A stretch of 64,000 nucleotides of DNA. Source: Hymenobacter monticola (GTDB taxonomy: Bacteria; Bacteroidota; Bacteroidia; Cytophagales; Hymenobacteraceae). The DNA is taken from contig NZ_CP094534.1 in assembly GCF_022811645.1 (NCBI RefSeq), forward strand, positions 5,084,001 to 5,148,000, given 5' to 3'. The notes beneath the pieces were generated by a model. The model made no database searches. It saw only the letters and a program-made list of their open reading frames with translations, and was not told where the DNA came from. Every line of letters begins with the position of its first letter. The first letter of the stretch is position 1. Positions 1-7,565 of the stretch are shown one piece after another. Both the position numbers and the translations under genes were made by a program.

Positions 1-12
1 GTGCGCTAAAAG

Positions 13-87
13 AACGAGTACCCCGAAGCTCTGCTTCGGCTCGCGTCTGAGTCGTTCAACGACCGAAGCGGGGCTTCGGGGTACTCG
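13..87. repeat. Palindromic repeat, family A, copy 1
   Basis: Outer arms CGAGTACCCCGAAGC (15-29) and GCTTCGGGGTACTCG (73-87) are perfectly complementary. They enclose a second hairpin built from CTTCGGCTCG and CGACCGAAG and a loop containing TCGTTCAACGA. Two close relatives lie at 25981-26057 and 47517-47596. It is intergenic and shows no coding sign. The form suggests a REP-like element that folds as RNA or single-stranded DNA; its function is unknown. Confidence 0.85.
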
Positions 88-117
88 GCCCATTTTTCAT
101 TCATTTCCTCTTTTCCC

Positions 118-327
118 GTGTTCGTTCTCCGCCTCGTTCTCATTTTCACGGTTTCGCTGCTGGTGTTTGCGCCCATCACCGGCTACATCGCCTATAATTA
201 CGGGCGCTCGTTCTGGCGGTGGTTTGCATTTGGGATGGTAGTGCCGTTTTTCTCCGTATTTGTAGCGCTGTTTGTAGCCATGCGCCAGCGGGCAGCCGAA
301 GAGAAAGCGGAAGGCCGGCGGCGATAG
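118..327 (+). CDS. Small membrane protein, two transmembrane segments
   Basis: The predicted protein has 69 residues. Hydrophobic segments lie at about residues 3-25 and 36-56, and the tail is basic and charged (RQRAAEEKAEGRRR), which suggests a two-helix inner-membrane protein with a cytoplasmic C-terminus. The start is GTG, directly after a T/C-rich stretch with no Shine-Dalgarno sequence, as is common in Bacteroidota. It precedes another small membrane protein on the same strand. I do not recognise a family. The hydrophobic pattern and lack of a competing frame support a real gene. Confidence 0.55.
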   Translation: MFVLRLVLIFTVSLLVFAPITGYIAYNYGRSFWRWFAFGMVVPFFSVFVALFVAMRQRAAEEKAEGRRR

Positions 328-448
328 GAGGCGCGAGGGGGGGTTGAAATCCAGAAGGCGCGGAAACGCCCCGGAAGCCAACTGCCCGCCGCTTGTTTTA
401 CTTTCGCGGCGGCGCCGTTGCCGTTTTGCTTACCCTCTTCCCCTTTTT

Positions 449-913
449 ATGTACCAAACGCTGCTCGTTCTTCACTCTTGGTCCCGCTGGTTTGTGGTCA
501 TTTTTGGCCTCATTGCCGTGTTTCGCGCCTACACAGGCTACTCCGGCCGCCGGCCCTTCGTGAGCGCCGACAACGGGATGAGCGCCGCCTTTTCGGGCTT
601 TATGTGGCTGCAGGTGCTCATCGGCTTCGGGTTGTATTTCGGCCTCAGCCCCTGGGGACTGAACGCCATGAAGCAGGCCGGCGCCATGCAGGACCCCACC
701 AAGCGCTTCTTCGGCATGGAGCACGTGGCCGTGATGATACTGGCCGCCATTGTGGCCCAGGTGGGCCGCATTGCCGTGAAGAAAACCGCCGACAGCACCC
801 AGAAGCACCGCAAGGCGCTGCTGTATTTCGGCGTGGCGCTGCTGCTTGTGCTGCTCATGATTCCGTGGGGCATCTGGAATCCGGCGCGGCCGTTGTTTCG
901 TTTCGGGTTTTAA
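449..913 (+). CDS. Cytochrome b-like four-helix membrane protein
   Basis: The predicted protein has 154 residues, starting at the ATG that opens MYQTLLVLHSW. The frame is open 35 codons further upstream, but that part is arginine-rich and unlikely to be translated. Four hydrophobic helices can be seen at about residues 10-28, 47-65, 90-108 and 124-142. Histidines near membrane edges (HSW near residue 9, the EH pair before helix 3, KHR before helix 4) resemble a small Bacteroidota family often labelled cytochrome B. Haem binding is inferred from that likeness only. The gene ends shortly before a small coiled-coil protein on the same strand. Confidence 0.65.
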   Translation: MYQTLLVLHSWSRWFVVIFGLIAVFRAYTGYSGRRPFVSADNGMSAAFSGFMWLQVLIGFGLYFGLSPWGLNAMKQAGAMQDPTKRFFGMEHVAVMILAAIVAQVGRIAVKKTADSTQKHRKALLYFGVALLLVLLMIPWGIWNPARPLFRFGF

Positions 914-990
914 GTCTTAAGTTTGAACTGCTGCGTAGTTCGCGCAGCCCCACTTGCTATTTTGCCCGGTTCCTTTTTTCTAGCCTGCCC

Positions 991-1164
991 GTGCCTGCCG
1001 CGCCAAAACGAGCCTATTCCGTAGAGGACTTTTCCGACCTCATAAACACGCGCCTGCAAAAGCTGGAAAGCAAGCGCGAGGCCCAGCAGCGCTACGGCAG
1101 CCTGCTGGCCGTGCTGCGCCAGCAGGTGGACTCCTACCGCCTGCGCAAAGGGCCGGGCAAGTAG
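991..1164 (+). CDS. Small charged helical protein, hypothetical
   Basis: A 57-residue reading frame starts at GTG 991 in a stretch whose longer ORF is otherwise a shadow of the preceding gene. The product is highly charged (for example DLINTRLQKLESKREAQQRY) with heptad-like leucines and probably forms a short coiled coil. No signal peptide or membrane segment is visible. A strong hairpin terminator follows 17 bases after the stop, which supports transcription in this direction. Function is unknown; a non-coding remnant is possible. Confidence 0.45.
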   Translation: MPAAPKRAYSVEDFSDLINTRLQKLESKREAQQRYGSLLAVLRQQVDSYRLRKGPGK

Positions 1165-1180
1165 CCGGCCTTCATTGAAT

Positions 1181-1230
1181 CGACACAAAAAAACCTGCCT
1201 GCATTGCTGCAGGCAGGTTTTTTTGTGTCG
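1181..1230. terminator. Bidirectional intrinsic terminator
   Basis: A perfect inverted repeat with 23-base arms and a TTGC loop. The GC-rich core ACCTGCCTGCA is flanked by A7 on one side and T7 on the other, so it can end transcription from both strands. It separates the small + strand gene from the - strand dehydrogenase. Confidence 0.9.
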
Positions 1231-1260
1231 GGATTGCTGCAATTTAAGCGGCACCAGTAA

Positions 1261-1309
1261 CCGCCTGCTCCGGTCCGACCTCCTAGGGCGGTCGGACCGG
1301 AGCAGGCGG
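1261..1309. repeat. Perfect 20-bp-arm palindrome at a gene end
   Basis: Arms 1261-1280 and 1290-1309 are exact complements around a 9-base loop (TCCTAGGGC). A further GGCACC/GGTGCC pair extends the stem across a bulge. It starts a few bases beyond the stop of the - strand dehydrogenase and lies close to a separate terminator, so it is probably a REP-like element or a second RNA 3' stabiliser. There is no T tract. Confidence 0.75.
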
Positions 1310-1312
1310 TGC

Positions 1313-2074
1313 CTAAATGCCCTGGCCGCCCGATACCTCGATGCGCTGGGCATTGACCCAGCCGGCCTCCGGGGTGCAGAGGAAGGCCACCACCGGGCCA
1401 ATGTCGGTGGGCAGGCCCACGCGCCCCAGGGCGGTGAGGCTGGCGATGTGGGCGTTGACGTCCTTATTGTCGCGGGTGCGGCCGCCGCCAAAATCGGTTT
1501 CGACTGCGCCGGGGGCTACTACATTGACGCGGATGCGGCGCGGGCCCAGGGCCTTGGCCAGGTAGCGGGTCAGGATTTCTACGCCCCCCTTCATGCTGGC
1601 GTAGGCCGACGACAAGTCGTTGGTCATTTTGGTGAGGCCCGACGAGATGTTGACGATGCCGCCGCCGTCGTTGAGCAGCGGCAGGGCCTGCTGCGTCAGG
1701 AAATAGGGCCCTTTAAAGTGAATGTTCAGCATGTCGTCGAACTGCTGCACCGAGGTGCTGGCAAAGGGCGCGTAGAGGCCCGTGCCGGCGTTGTTGATGA
1801 GGAAATCAAACTTTTCAGCGTTGAACGTGTCGCGCAGGGCGGCCTGCACCTGCTCAAAAAAGCGGGCGAAGCTGCTCACGTCCGACGCATCGAGCTGCAG
1901 GGCCACTGCCTTGCGGCCCTGGGCCGTGACTTCGGCCACCACAGCCTCGGCTTCGGCCTGCTGGGTGTGGTAAGTGAGGATGACGTCGAGGCCCTTTTGG
2001 GCCAGGTTCAGGGCCATGTCTTTGCCCAGGCCGCGGCTGCCGCCGGTGACGAGGGCGATTTTAGAATTGCTCAT
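1313..2074 (-). CDS. Short-chain dehydrogenase/reductase (SDR)
   Basis: The protein has 253 residues from the ATG of MSNSKIALVT; an upstream in-frame ATG adds 11 residues that do not fit the family. The Rossmann glycine motif TGGSRGLG is at residues 10-17, NNAG at 94-97, the catalytic serine near 144, and YxxxK as Tyr158 and Lys162. These mark a classical NAD(P)-dependent SDR of usual length, probably cytoplasmic, acting on an alcohol or carbonyl substrate that cannot be named. It neighbours a second SDR on the same strand, with AraC regulators upstream. Confidence 0.9.
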   Translation of the reverse strand: MSNSKIALVTGGSRGLGKDMALNLAQKGLDVILTYHTQQAEAEAVVAEVTAQGRKAVALQLDASDVSSFARFFEQVQAALRDTFNAEKFDFLINNAGTGLYAPFASTSVQQFDDMLNIHFKGPYFLTQQALPLLNDGGGIVNISSGLTKMTNDLSSAYASMKGGVEILTRYLAKALGPRRIRVNVVAPGAVETDFGGGRTRDNKDVNAHIASLTALGRVGLPTDIGPVVAFLCTPEAGWVNAQRIEVSGGQGI

Positions 2075-2164
2075 CGGGTGTGTTGATTGGGGTGAATGAT
2101 GAGGCAAAGGTCCGGGGCCGCCGGGCGGTGGTTATGGTGAGTAGTTAAGTTTTAATGGGTGGCC

Positions 2165-2878
2165 CTACCAGGGCAGCACGCCATCGGTGGCCGACGACAT
2201 CGTGCCGGTGGGGCCGTCGGCCGGCAGCAGGGCCAGGCGGATGGCCTCGGCGGCGCCCTGCGCGGGGGTGTCGGCGCCGGCAAAGCCATTGAGGTCGGTG
2301 GCGGTGTAGCCGGGGGCGGCCGAATTCACTTTGATGGCCGTGTCGCGCAGCTCGTAGGCCAGCTGCACGGTGAGCATGTTCAGCGCCGCTTTCGAAGCCG
2401 AGTAGCCCAGCAGGGCCCAGTCGTGCTGCCCCACGATGGTGAGCGAACCCAGCGGACTCGACACGTTGACGATGCGCCCCGCCGCGGCCTGCTTCACCAG
2501 TGGCAAAAATGCCTGGGTGGCGGCCAGTGTGCCGATGAAATTGGTTTGGAGCGCTTGCTCCACGCTGCGCACGTCGGCCGCACCGGGCGAGCCGTCGCCG
2601 GGCACGTTGATGCCCGCGTTGTTGACCAGGATGTCGAGGTGGCCTTCTTCGCGCTGCAGCTGGGCGGCGGCCGCGTCGAGCGTGGCCTGGTTGGCTAGGT
2701 CCACTTCGAGGAAGCGGACGTCGCCTTCGGCGGCTAGTTCTGCGGCGGCTTGCTGGCCCCTGGCCGCCTGGCGGGCGCCCAGGTATACCCGGCAGCCGGC
2801 TTGCAGCAGGCCCCGCACGATTTCGAAGCCGATGCCTTTGTTGCCGCCGGTGACCAGCGCGATTTTCTTGTTTGCCAT
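2165..2878 (-). CDS. Short-chain dehydrogenase/reductase (SDR)
   Basis: The protein has 237 residues starting at MANKKIALVTGG. The frame continues 31 codons upstream, but the ATG at 2878 places the Rossmann motif TGGNKGIG at residues 10-17 as the family expects. NNAG lies at 86-89, the catalytic serine near 140, and Tyr159/Lys163 form the YxxxK pair. It most resembles the carbonyl-reductase type of classical SDR. A bacteroidetal-type promoter can be read just upstream (2908-2937), so it may be expressed separately from the AraC pair further upstream. Substrate is unknown. Confidence 0.9.
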   Translation of the reverse strand: MANKKIALVTGGNKGIGFEIVRGLLQAGCRVYLGARQAARGQQAAAELAAEGDVRFLEVDLANQATLDAAAAQLQREEGHLDILVNNAGINVPGDGSPGAADVRSVEQALQTNFIGTLAATQAFLPLVKQAAAGRIVNVSSPLGSLTIVGQHDWALLGYSASKAALNMLTVQLAYELRDTAIKVNSAAPGYTATDLNGFAGADTPAQGAAEAIRLALLPADGPTGTMSSATDGVLPW

Positions 2879-2907
2879 GTTTCCTGTGGGTTTGAATAAG
2901 TACCCCA

Positions 2908-2937
2908 CAAAGGTCCGGCGGCTTAATAGCAGGCAAA
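2908..2937 (-). promoter_or_regulatory. Putative bacteroidetal promoter for the SDR at 2165-2878
   Basis: Read on the - strand, TTTG is followed after 18 bases by GACCTTTG, close to the Bacteroidota primary sigma pattern TTTG-N19-TANNTTTG. It lies about 30 bases upstream of the start codon. The first two bases of the -7 box differ from consensus. Confidence 0.45.
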
Positions 2938-3104
2938 CTTCGCCAATCAACCCATCTGTTTTAGATTTCAAACATCTTGGCGCCGCCTCAAGCCAATGGA
3001 GGCAGGAGCCTGCCCTGCCGCTTGAGTCAATTCAACAATTTCGTGCAACGACGGGCGCGGACAAGCCCCTACCCCGTTAGGTGGGTGCCGTAAGGCCGCG
3101 CTAC

Positions 3105-4049
3105 TTACCCGGCCAGGCGCCGGAATTCGCCTGGCGTTTGGCGGGTGTGGCGCTTGAAGAAGGTGCAGAAGTGGGCCACATCGGCGAAGCCCAGGCCATC
3201 GGCAACTTCCGAAACGCTCCAGGTGGTTTGCTTCAGCAGGAGGCGGGCTTCCTGCGCCAGGCGGCGGCTAATGAGGGCGGTGGTGGTGTGGCTGGTGGTT
3301 TCCTTGAGCACGCGGTTGAGGTGGTTGACATGCACGGCCAGCTGGTCGGCGTAGTCGGCGGCGGTGCGCAGGCGCAGGGGCGGCTGCGGGCTCTGGCGCG
3401 GAAACTGCCGCTCCAGCAGCTCCGCAAACTGCGTGGCCACGCGCTCGGCGGCGCTGTGGGTGGCCAGCGGGGACGGCACCGGCTGCAGCTTCTGCACCAA
3501 GTGTATCAGCTCCCAGAGGTAGGTGCGCAGCAGGTCGGGCTTGTAGGCGTAGGCGGAGGGCAGCTCGTGCGCCATCTTCTCAAAAATGGCTTCCAGCGCT
3601 GCGCAATCGGCCTGGGCCACTTCCCACACCGGGTAGGCACCGGGCCGGAAAATGGGCAGCTCGGCCAGCACCACCCCGGAGCGGGCGGGCAGCAAAAACG
3701 CATCATCAAACACGCAGCAGTAGCCGGCCGGCTCGTCGGTGAGCGGCAGCCAGCGGTAGGGCACCTGCGGCGTCACCAGAAACAGGGTATTGGCGCCCAC
3801 ATGCGGGGGTTGGTCGGCGCGCTCCACCTGGCTGGGGCTGCGGCAGAGCGTGATTTTGTAGTAGGCCCGCCGGTTGAAATTCATGGGCGGCGCCCCGCGC
3901 AGGTCGGCCAGCGGAAACACGTTGAAGTGCCCCACGCCTTTCCCCATGTCCGGCGGCGGCAACACCCCCACGGCCGACCCGGGCGTAGGGGCGCACGCTT
4001 CGTAAAAGGCGGCGAGCGTATTGGGTTTAAGTGGGGTGGCGGTGCGCAT
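3105..4049 (-). CDS. AraC-family transcriptional regulator
   Basis: The protein has 314 residues. The N-terminal two thirds look like a cupin-type sensing domain. The C-terminal 100 residues carry the two helix-turn-helix motifs of the AraC/XylS family, with ending AHFCTFFKRHTRQTPGEFRR. It is cytoplasmic and DNA-binding. Its start codon directly follows the stop of the upstream AraC-type gene (TGAATG on the - strand), so the two are translationally coupled. The two SDR genes downstream on the same strand are plausible targets; that is inferred from position only. Confidence 0.88.
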   Translation of the reverse strand: MRTATPLKPNTLAAFYEACAPTPGSAVGVLPPPDMGKGVGHFNVFPLADLRGAPPMNFNRRAYYKITLCRSPSQVERADQPPHVGANTLFLVTPQVPYRWLPLTDEPAGYCCVFDDAFLLPARSGVVLAELPIFRPGAYPVWEVAQADCAALEAIFEKMAHELPSAYAYKPDLLRTYLWELIHLVQKLQPVPSPLATHSAAERVATQFAELLERQFPRQSPQPPLRLRTAADYADQLAVHVNHLNRVLKETTSHTTTALISRRLAQEARLLLKQTTWSVSEVADGLGFADVAHFCTFFKRHTRQTPGEFRRLAG

Positions 4050-4529
4050 TCAGGCGGGCAGGTAAGCGGTGGCCAAAGGAGCAACGGGCTGCCGCGCGTC
4101 GGAAGCCGCGGCGGCATCTTTCGCGGCGGTGGCGGCGCGCTCCGCCGCCCACACCTGTTCGCGGTATTGCTTGGGCGTGCAGCCCTGGAAGCGCTTGAAA
4201 AACTTGGTGAAGTTGGAAGGGTCGTAGGTGAGGTTGGCGGCCACGTCGGCCACCGAGCGGCGGGGGTCGCGCAGCAGCTGCCGGGCTATTTCCAGGATGC
4301 GCTCCTCGAAAAAGTAGCACGGCGAGTGCCCGGTGGCCTCTTTGATGGTGTTGCTCAGGTGCGTGGCGTGAATGCAGAGGATGCCGGCGAAGTCGCGGAT
4401 TTCGAACATCTCGGTGGCGCGGCCGGCCACGATGTCGGCTAGGTGCCGGTCCACTTCGCGCAGGTAGTCGGCGGTGATTTCATGCCGGCGGGCGAAAAGC
4501 GTGGGGGGAAGGGCGGTGGGTTTACGCAT
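4050..4529 (-). CDS. AraC-type regulator consisting almost only of the DNA-binding domain
   Basis: The protein has 159 residues from the ATG of MRKPTALPP. After about 50 helical residues it holds the AraC double helix-turn-helix (CIHATHLSNTIKEATGHS and later YDPSNFTKFFKRFQGCTPKQY), then an alanine-rich tail. The cupin sensing domain of full AraC proteins is absent, so it is a stand-alone DNA-binding form. It is coupled with zero spacing to a full-length AraC gene downstream. Co-regulation or heterodimer formation with that partner is a reasonable but untested inference. Confidence 0.85.
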   Translation of the reverse strand: MRKPTALPPTLFARRHEITADYLREVDRHLADIVAGRATEMFEIRDFAGILCIHATHLSNTIKEATGHSPCYFFEERILEIARQLLRDPRRSVADVAANLTYDPSNFTKFFKRFQGCTPKQYREQVWAAERAATAAKDAAAASDARQPVAPLATAYLPA

Positions 4530-4604
4530 GAAGGTAGCACTCGTAATTAAACGACTAGATTTAGGTCTCCTCACCTATTTAACGGCCCTTGTAATCTAAA
4601 AGCT

Positions 4605-5000
4605 GTGTCCAGAAGGTACACCATAGACAATATAATAATACCCGATAACCCCTACTTGTTTCCTAGCATGGACCTCAATATCCGTTGCATGGAGGCAGTG
4701 CGGCTCGCGCTGCCAAAAATTCTTTCAGAACTCCCCGCAACGGTCGAATACGATTTGTTTCTCATTCACGGGCCTTACGTGCCCGAGGACTCAGAACCAG
4801 CTTATCCCGTCTTTGGCGTGCATTGTCCGGATGAGGAGTCGAGGGCAGCATTGGCTGCGCTCGATTATTGGGAGATGAATGAGCGGGTCAATAATTGGAT
4901 AACCCAGCTGGGGCAGGCGGAGCTATTACAGCGTGCTTATTTTGTCGACTACGTTGACATGAAGCTATTGGGAAACCAGAAAGTTTATCCCATTCGATGA
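4605..5000 (+). CDS. Hypothetical protein
   Basis: The reading frame has 131 codons starting at GTG 4605; an ATG at 4668 (MDLNIRCMEAVRLAL) would give 110 residues. The product is acidic and soluble with no signal peptide or membrane helix. It includes YDLFLIHGPYVPEDSEPAYP and a conserved-looking C-terminal YFVDYVDMKLLGNQKVYP. The gene is clearly less GC-rich than its neighbours, which may mean recent acquisition. It ends at a strong terminator (5038-5071). I do not recognise a family; immunity or accessory proteins of such size are common, but nothing here proves that role. Confidence 0.6.
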   Translation: MSRRYTIDNIIIPDNPYLFPSMDLNIRCMEAVRLALPKILSELPATVEYDLFLIHGPYVPEDSEPAYPVFGVHCPDEESRAALAALDYWEMNERVNNWITQLGQAELLQRAYFVDYVDMKLLGNQKVYPIR

Positions 5001-5037
5001 TGCACGCTGCAAGGGTCGACCTCACACTATCGGTTTC

Positions 5038-5071
5038 AGCCCCGCCGCTCCCCCAGCGGCGGGGCTTTTTC
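5038..5071 (+). terminator. Intrinsic terminator
   Basis: Perfect 12-bp stem AGCCCCGCCGCT / AGCGGCGGGGCT with a C5 loop, followed by TTTTTC. It ends transcription of the hypothetical gene at 4605-5000, and the next gene has its own promoter-like box TACCTTCG at 5094-5101. Confidence 0.9.
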
Positions 5072-5137
5072 GTGCCCCTTCAAAACAAAATCCTACCTTC
5101 GCCCTACCAATCTTCCCTCCCACCCAACCCCCATTTC

Positions 5138-6445
5138 ATGCCCACCCTGCACGACCACGCCCACATCGGCGGCCAACAACTGCGTCCCGAAAGTTTGATG
5201 ATGAGCTACGGCTACACCCCCGCCTGGAGCGAGGGCGCCATCAAACCCCCTATTTTTCAGACGTCTACCTTCGTCTTCAGCAGCGCCGAGCAGGGCAAAG
5301 CATACTTCGAGCTGGCCTACGGCTTGCGCCAAGCCAACCCCGACGAGGAAATGGGCCTCATCTATTCCCGCCTCAACAACCCCAGCCTCGAAATTCTGGA
5401 GCACCGCCTCACCCTCTGGGACGGTGCCGAGGACGCGGCCAGCTTCGCCAGCGGCATGGCCGCCATCAGCACCACGCTGCTGGCCCTGCTCAAGCCCGGC
5501 GACGTGGTGCTGCACTCCGAGCCCGTGTACGGCGGCTCCGATTTCTTTTTGAAAAACGTGCTGCCCAAGTTCGGCATCACCGCCGTGGGCTTCCGCCCCA
5601 CCGCCACCCCCGAGGAGCTCACTGCTCAGGTAGCCGGCATTGAGCAGGGCCGCCTGGCCATGATTTTCGTGGAAACGCCCGCCAACCCCACCAACCACCT
5701 CGTCGACCTGGAAGCCTGCGCCGCCCTGGCCCGCCAGCACGGCACCCCGGAGCATCCCATCCGCCTGGTGGTCGACAACACCTTCCTTGGTCCGGTTTTC
5801 CAGCATCCGCTCAAGCACGGGGCCGACGTGGTGCTGTACTCGGCCACCAAGTTTCTGGGCGGCCATTCCGACCTCATCGCCGGCGCGGCCCTGGCCAGCA
5901 AGGCCCTCATGAAGGAGATAAAAGCCATGCGCACCTTCATGGGCACCATGTGCGACCCCAATACCGGCTGGATGCTCATGCGCAGCCTCGAAACCCTGAA
6001 GCTGCGCATGGAGCGCGCCGCCCAGTCGGCCCAAACCATTGCCGACTGGCTGCGGCAGCACCCGCTGGTGGCGCGCACCTACTACCTCACGCACCTGGAG
6101 CACTGCCCCGCGCAGCAGGACATCTACCGCCGCCACTGCCTCTCGCCCGGCTCCATGATTTCATTCGACATCCGGGGCGGCGAGCCCGAAGCTTTCCGCT
6201 TCCTCAACGCCCTGCGCCTCATCAAGCTGGCCGTGAGCCTGGGCGGCACCGAAAGCCTCGCCGAGCACCCCGCCACCATGACGCACTCCGACATCTCGGT
6301 GCCCGAGCAGGCCGAAATGGGCATTACCGCCCAGATGATTCGCCTGAGCATTGGCGTGGAGGACCCGCGCGATTTGATGATGGATTTGGAGCAGGCATTC
6401 GCGGCCGTGGGCGTGGCGCAGGAGCGGGAGTTGGAACTGGCGTAG
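5138..6445 (+). CDS. Cystathionine gamma-synthase/methionine gamma-lyase family PLP enzyme
   Basis: The protein has 435 residues from the ATG of MPTLHDHAHIGG. Upstream in-frame codons cross a terminator and are not coding. It belongs to the Cys/Met metabolism PLP-dependent (fold type I) family. YSATKFLGGHSD holds the PLP-binding lysine at residue 238, and VDNTFLGP lies a short way before it. Substrate choice (cystathionine synthesis, cystathionine or methionine cleavage) cannot be decided from motifs. It is probably a cytoplasmic tetramer in sulfur amino acid metabolism. A perfect 16-bp-arm hairpin follows the stop. Confidence 0.9.
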   Translation: MPTLHDHAHIGGQQLRPESLMMSYGYTPAWSEGAIKPPIFQTSTFVFSSAEQGKAYFELAYGLRQANPDEEMGLIYSRLNNPSLEILEHRLTLWDGAEDAASFASGMAAISTTLLALLKPGDVVLHSEPVYGGSDFFLKNVLPKFGITAVGFRPTATPEELTAQVAGIEQGRLAMIFVETPANPTNHLVDLEACAALARQHGTPEHPIRLVVDNTFLGPVFQHPLKHGADVVLYSATKFLGGHSDLIAGAALASKALMKEIKAMRTFMGTMCDPNTGWMLMRSLETLKLRMERAAQSAQTIADWLRQHPLVARTYYLTHLEHCPAQQDIYRRHCLSPGSMISFDIRGGEPEAFRFLNALRLIKLAVSLGGTESLAEHPATMTHSDISVPEQAEMGITAQMIRLSIGVEDPRDLMMDLEQAFAAVGVAQERELELA

Positions 6446-6469
6446 CGTTTTTCGCTTGCCGTCTCAATA

Positions 6470-6513
6470 TGCCTTGGTTGGGTTGACAGTACATTGGCAA
6501 CCCAACCAAGGCA
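6470..6513 (+). terminator. Hairpin terminator after the PLP enzyme
   Basis: Perfect 16-bp arms TGCCTTGGTTGGGTTG (6470-6485) and CAACCCAACCAAGGCA (6498-6513) with a 12-base loop, followed by TTTGCTTT. The T tract is short, so termination is likely but could be partial. Confidence 0.7.
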
Positions 6514-6536
6514 TTTGCTTTCTTGCCAATGTTTCG

Positions 6537-7337
6537 ATGATATACTCCAGCGCATCCCATCGTGTGGCCAGAGTCACTGCCTGGCTTTACTTTTTGTCAA
6601 TAGCAACTATATGTCACGGGCAGGTTGAAAATTTGAAGACAACCTATCCTGGCTTAAAAACACTGGTTTGGGCCCCTGGCAAAACGACTTACGAGAGCTT
6701 TGGCCAATGCACTCCCTGCATTTTAGAAACCTATGGTAAGGATGGTCATTTATACACTAAAGCTGTCCAATACACTGATTGTGGAGTTGGTTTCTACAAC
6801 GAATATTACCCGAACGGCAAGCTAAAAATCACGGGTCAGCACAGGGAAAACGACACTGGCAAATGGAGCGACATCTACGCGCGAGGTTTTTGTTGGGTCA
6901 AAACCGGCGAGTGGATTTTCTATTCCGACACGGGCAAGTTCCTTGGCAAGGAGTACTGGAAAGATGGCTTTTTCCTAAAACAAATGCCCGAGTTCTCCTT
7001 TAATGAGGCGTGGAAAATTGACCTCGTTCTGGAAGGCAATGTTCTCGAAAAAGATGCCCGCATTAATATGGCTGACATCAATAAATTGACCGTCATACCT
7101 TTTTTTAAGAATAAGTCCAACAATAAATCAGCTTACTGTAGCACGCTAACCCTATCTGCAACGGGCAAAACGCAGATACGTGTTGAATTTTCGGAGAACG
7201 GGAAATTGGAAACGGATGTCTATTCCCTGCTCCGGGCAAAAGGATATACTGACCCAAGTAAAATCAGCCTTTATATTATAACGACCAATCAAATTGACAA
7301 GAAACAAAGCTGGGGACAGTTCCTCAAATTCAAGTGA
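6537..7337 (+). CDS. Secreted protein with MORN-like repeats, hypothetical
   Basis: The protein has 266 residues from the ATG of MIYSSASHRVARVTAW. The first 29 residues form a signal peptide ending near CHGQ. Residues about 90-155 contain MORN/YwqK-like units (YYPNGKLKITGQ, GEWIFYSDTGKFLGKEY), short beta hairpins built around YxxxGKxxG. The second half has no motif I recognise. The gene is AT-richer than its surroundings and is fenced by terminators on both sides, so it is a stand-alone unit and perhaps acquired. YwqK-type proteins are often labelled antitoxins, but a periplasmic or surface protein with no partner gene does not support that role. Confidence 0.7.
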   Translation: MIYSSASHRVARVTAWLYFLSIATICHGQVENLKTTYPGLKTLVWAPGKTTYESFGQCTPCILETYGKDGHLYTKAVQYTDCGVGFYNEYYPNGKLKITGQHRENDTGKWSDIYARGFCWVKTGEWIFYSDTGKFLGKEYWKDGFFLKQMPEFSFNEAWKIDLVLEGNVLEKDARINMADINKLTVIPFFKNKSNNKSAYCSTLTLSATGKTQIRVEFSENGKLETDVYSLLRAKGYTDPSKISLYIITTNQIDKKQSWGQFLKFK

Positions 7338-7375
7338 TATGCGTTCAGCGCAGCAAAATGTGTATCAGCAGAAAC

Positions 7376-7415
7376 AAAAAGAGCCAGCCGTCTCCTCATC
7401 GGCTGGCTCTTTTTT
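7376..7415 (+). terminator. Intrinsic terminator
   Basis: Arms AAAAAGAGCCAGCCG and CGGCTGGCTCTTTTT pair around a 9-base loop, with T6 on the + side and A5 on the other. It ends the MORN-like gene and separates it from the DUF3667 gene. Confidence 0.9.
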
Positions 7416-7565
7416 GTTGCGCAAATCCTGTAGTTGGCGCGGCGAAATGGCAGTAGTGAGTGGTAACCCGTGCTGCAACTTTATGAACCAAAAAAATAAC
7501 TTGTCCTCCGCAGCGCTACGATTTATCTTAGCTGCTTAACACCTCATTTTCTGCTACTCAACGCT

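Noticed and set aside
3081..4442. 453-codon + strand frame over the AraC pair
   Set aside because: Antisense of two clear AraC-type genes in high-GC DNA; no recognisable domain.
6537..7337. Toxin-antitoxin role for the MORN/YwqK-like protein
   Set aside because: It has a signal peptide and no adjacent toxin gene, so the common antitoxin label is not supported here.
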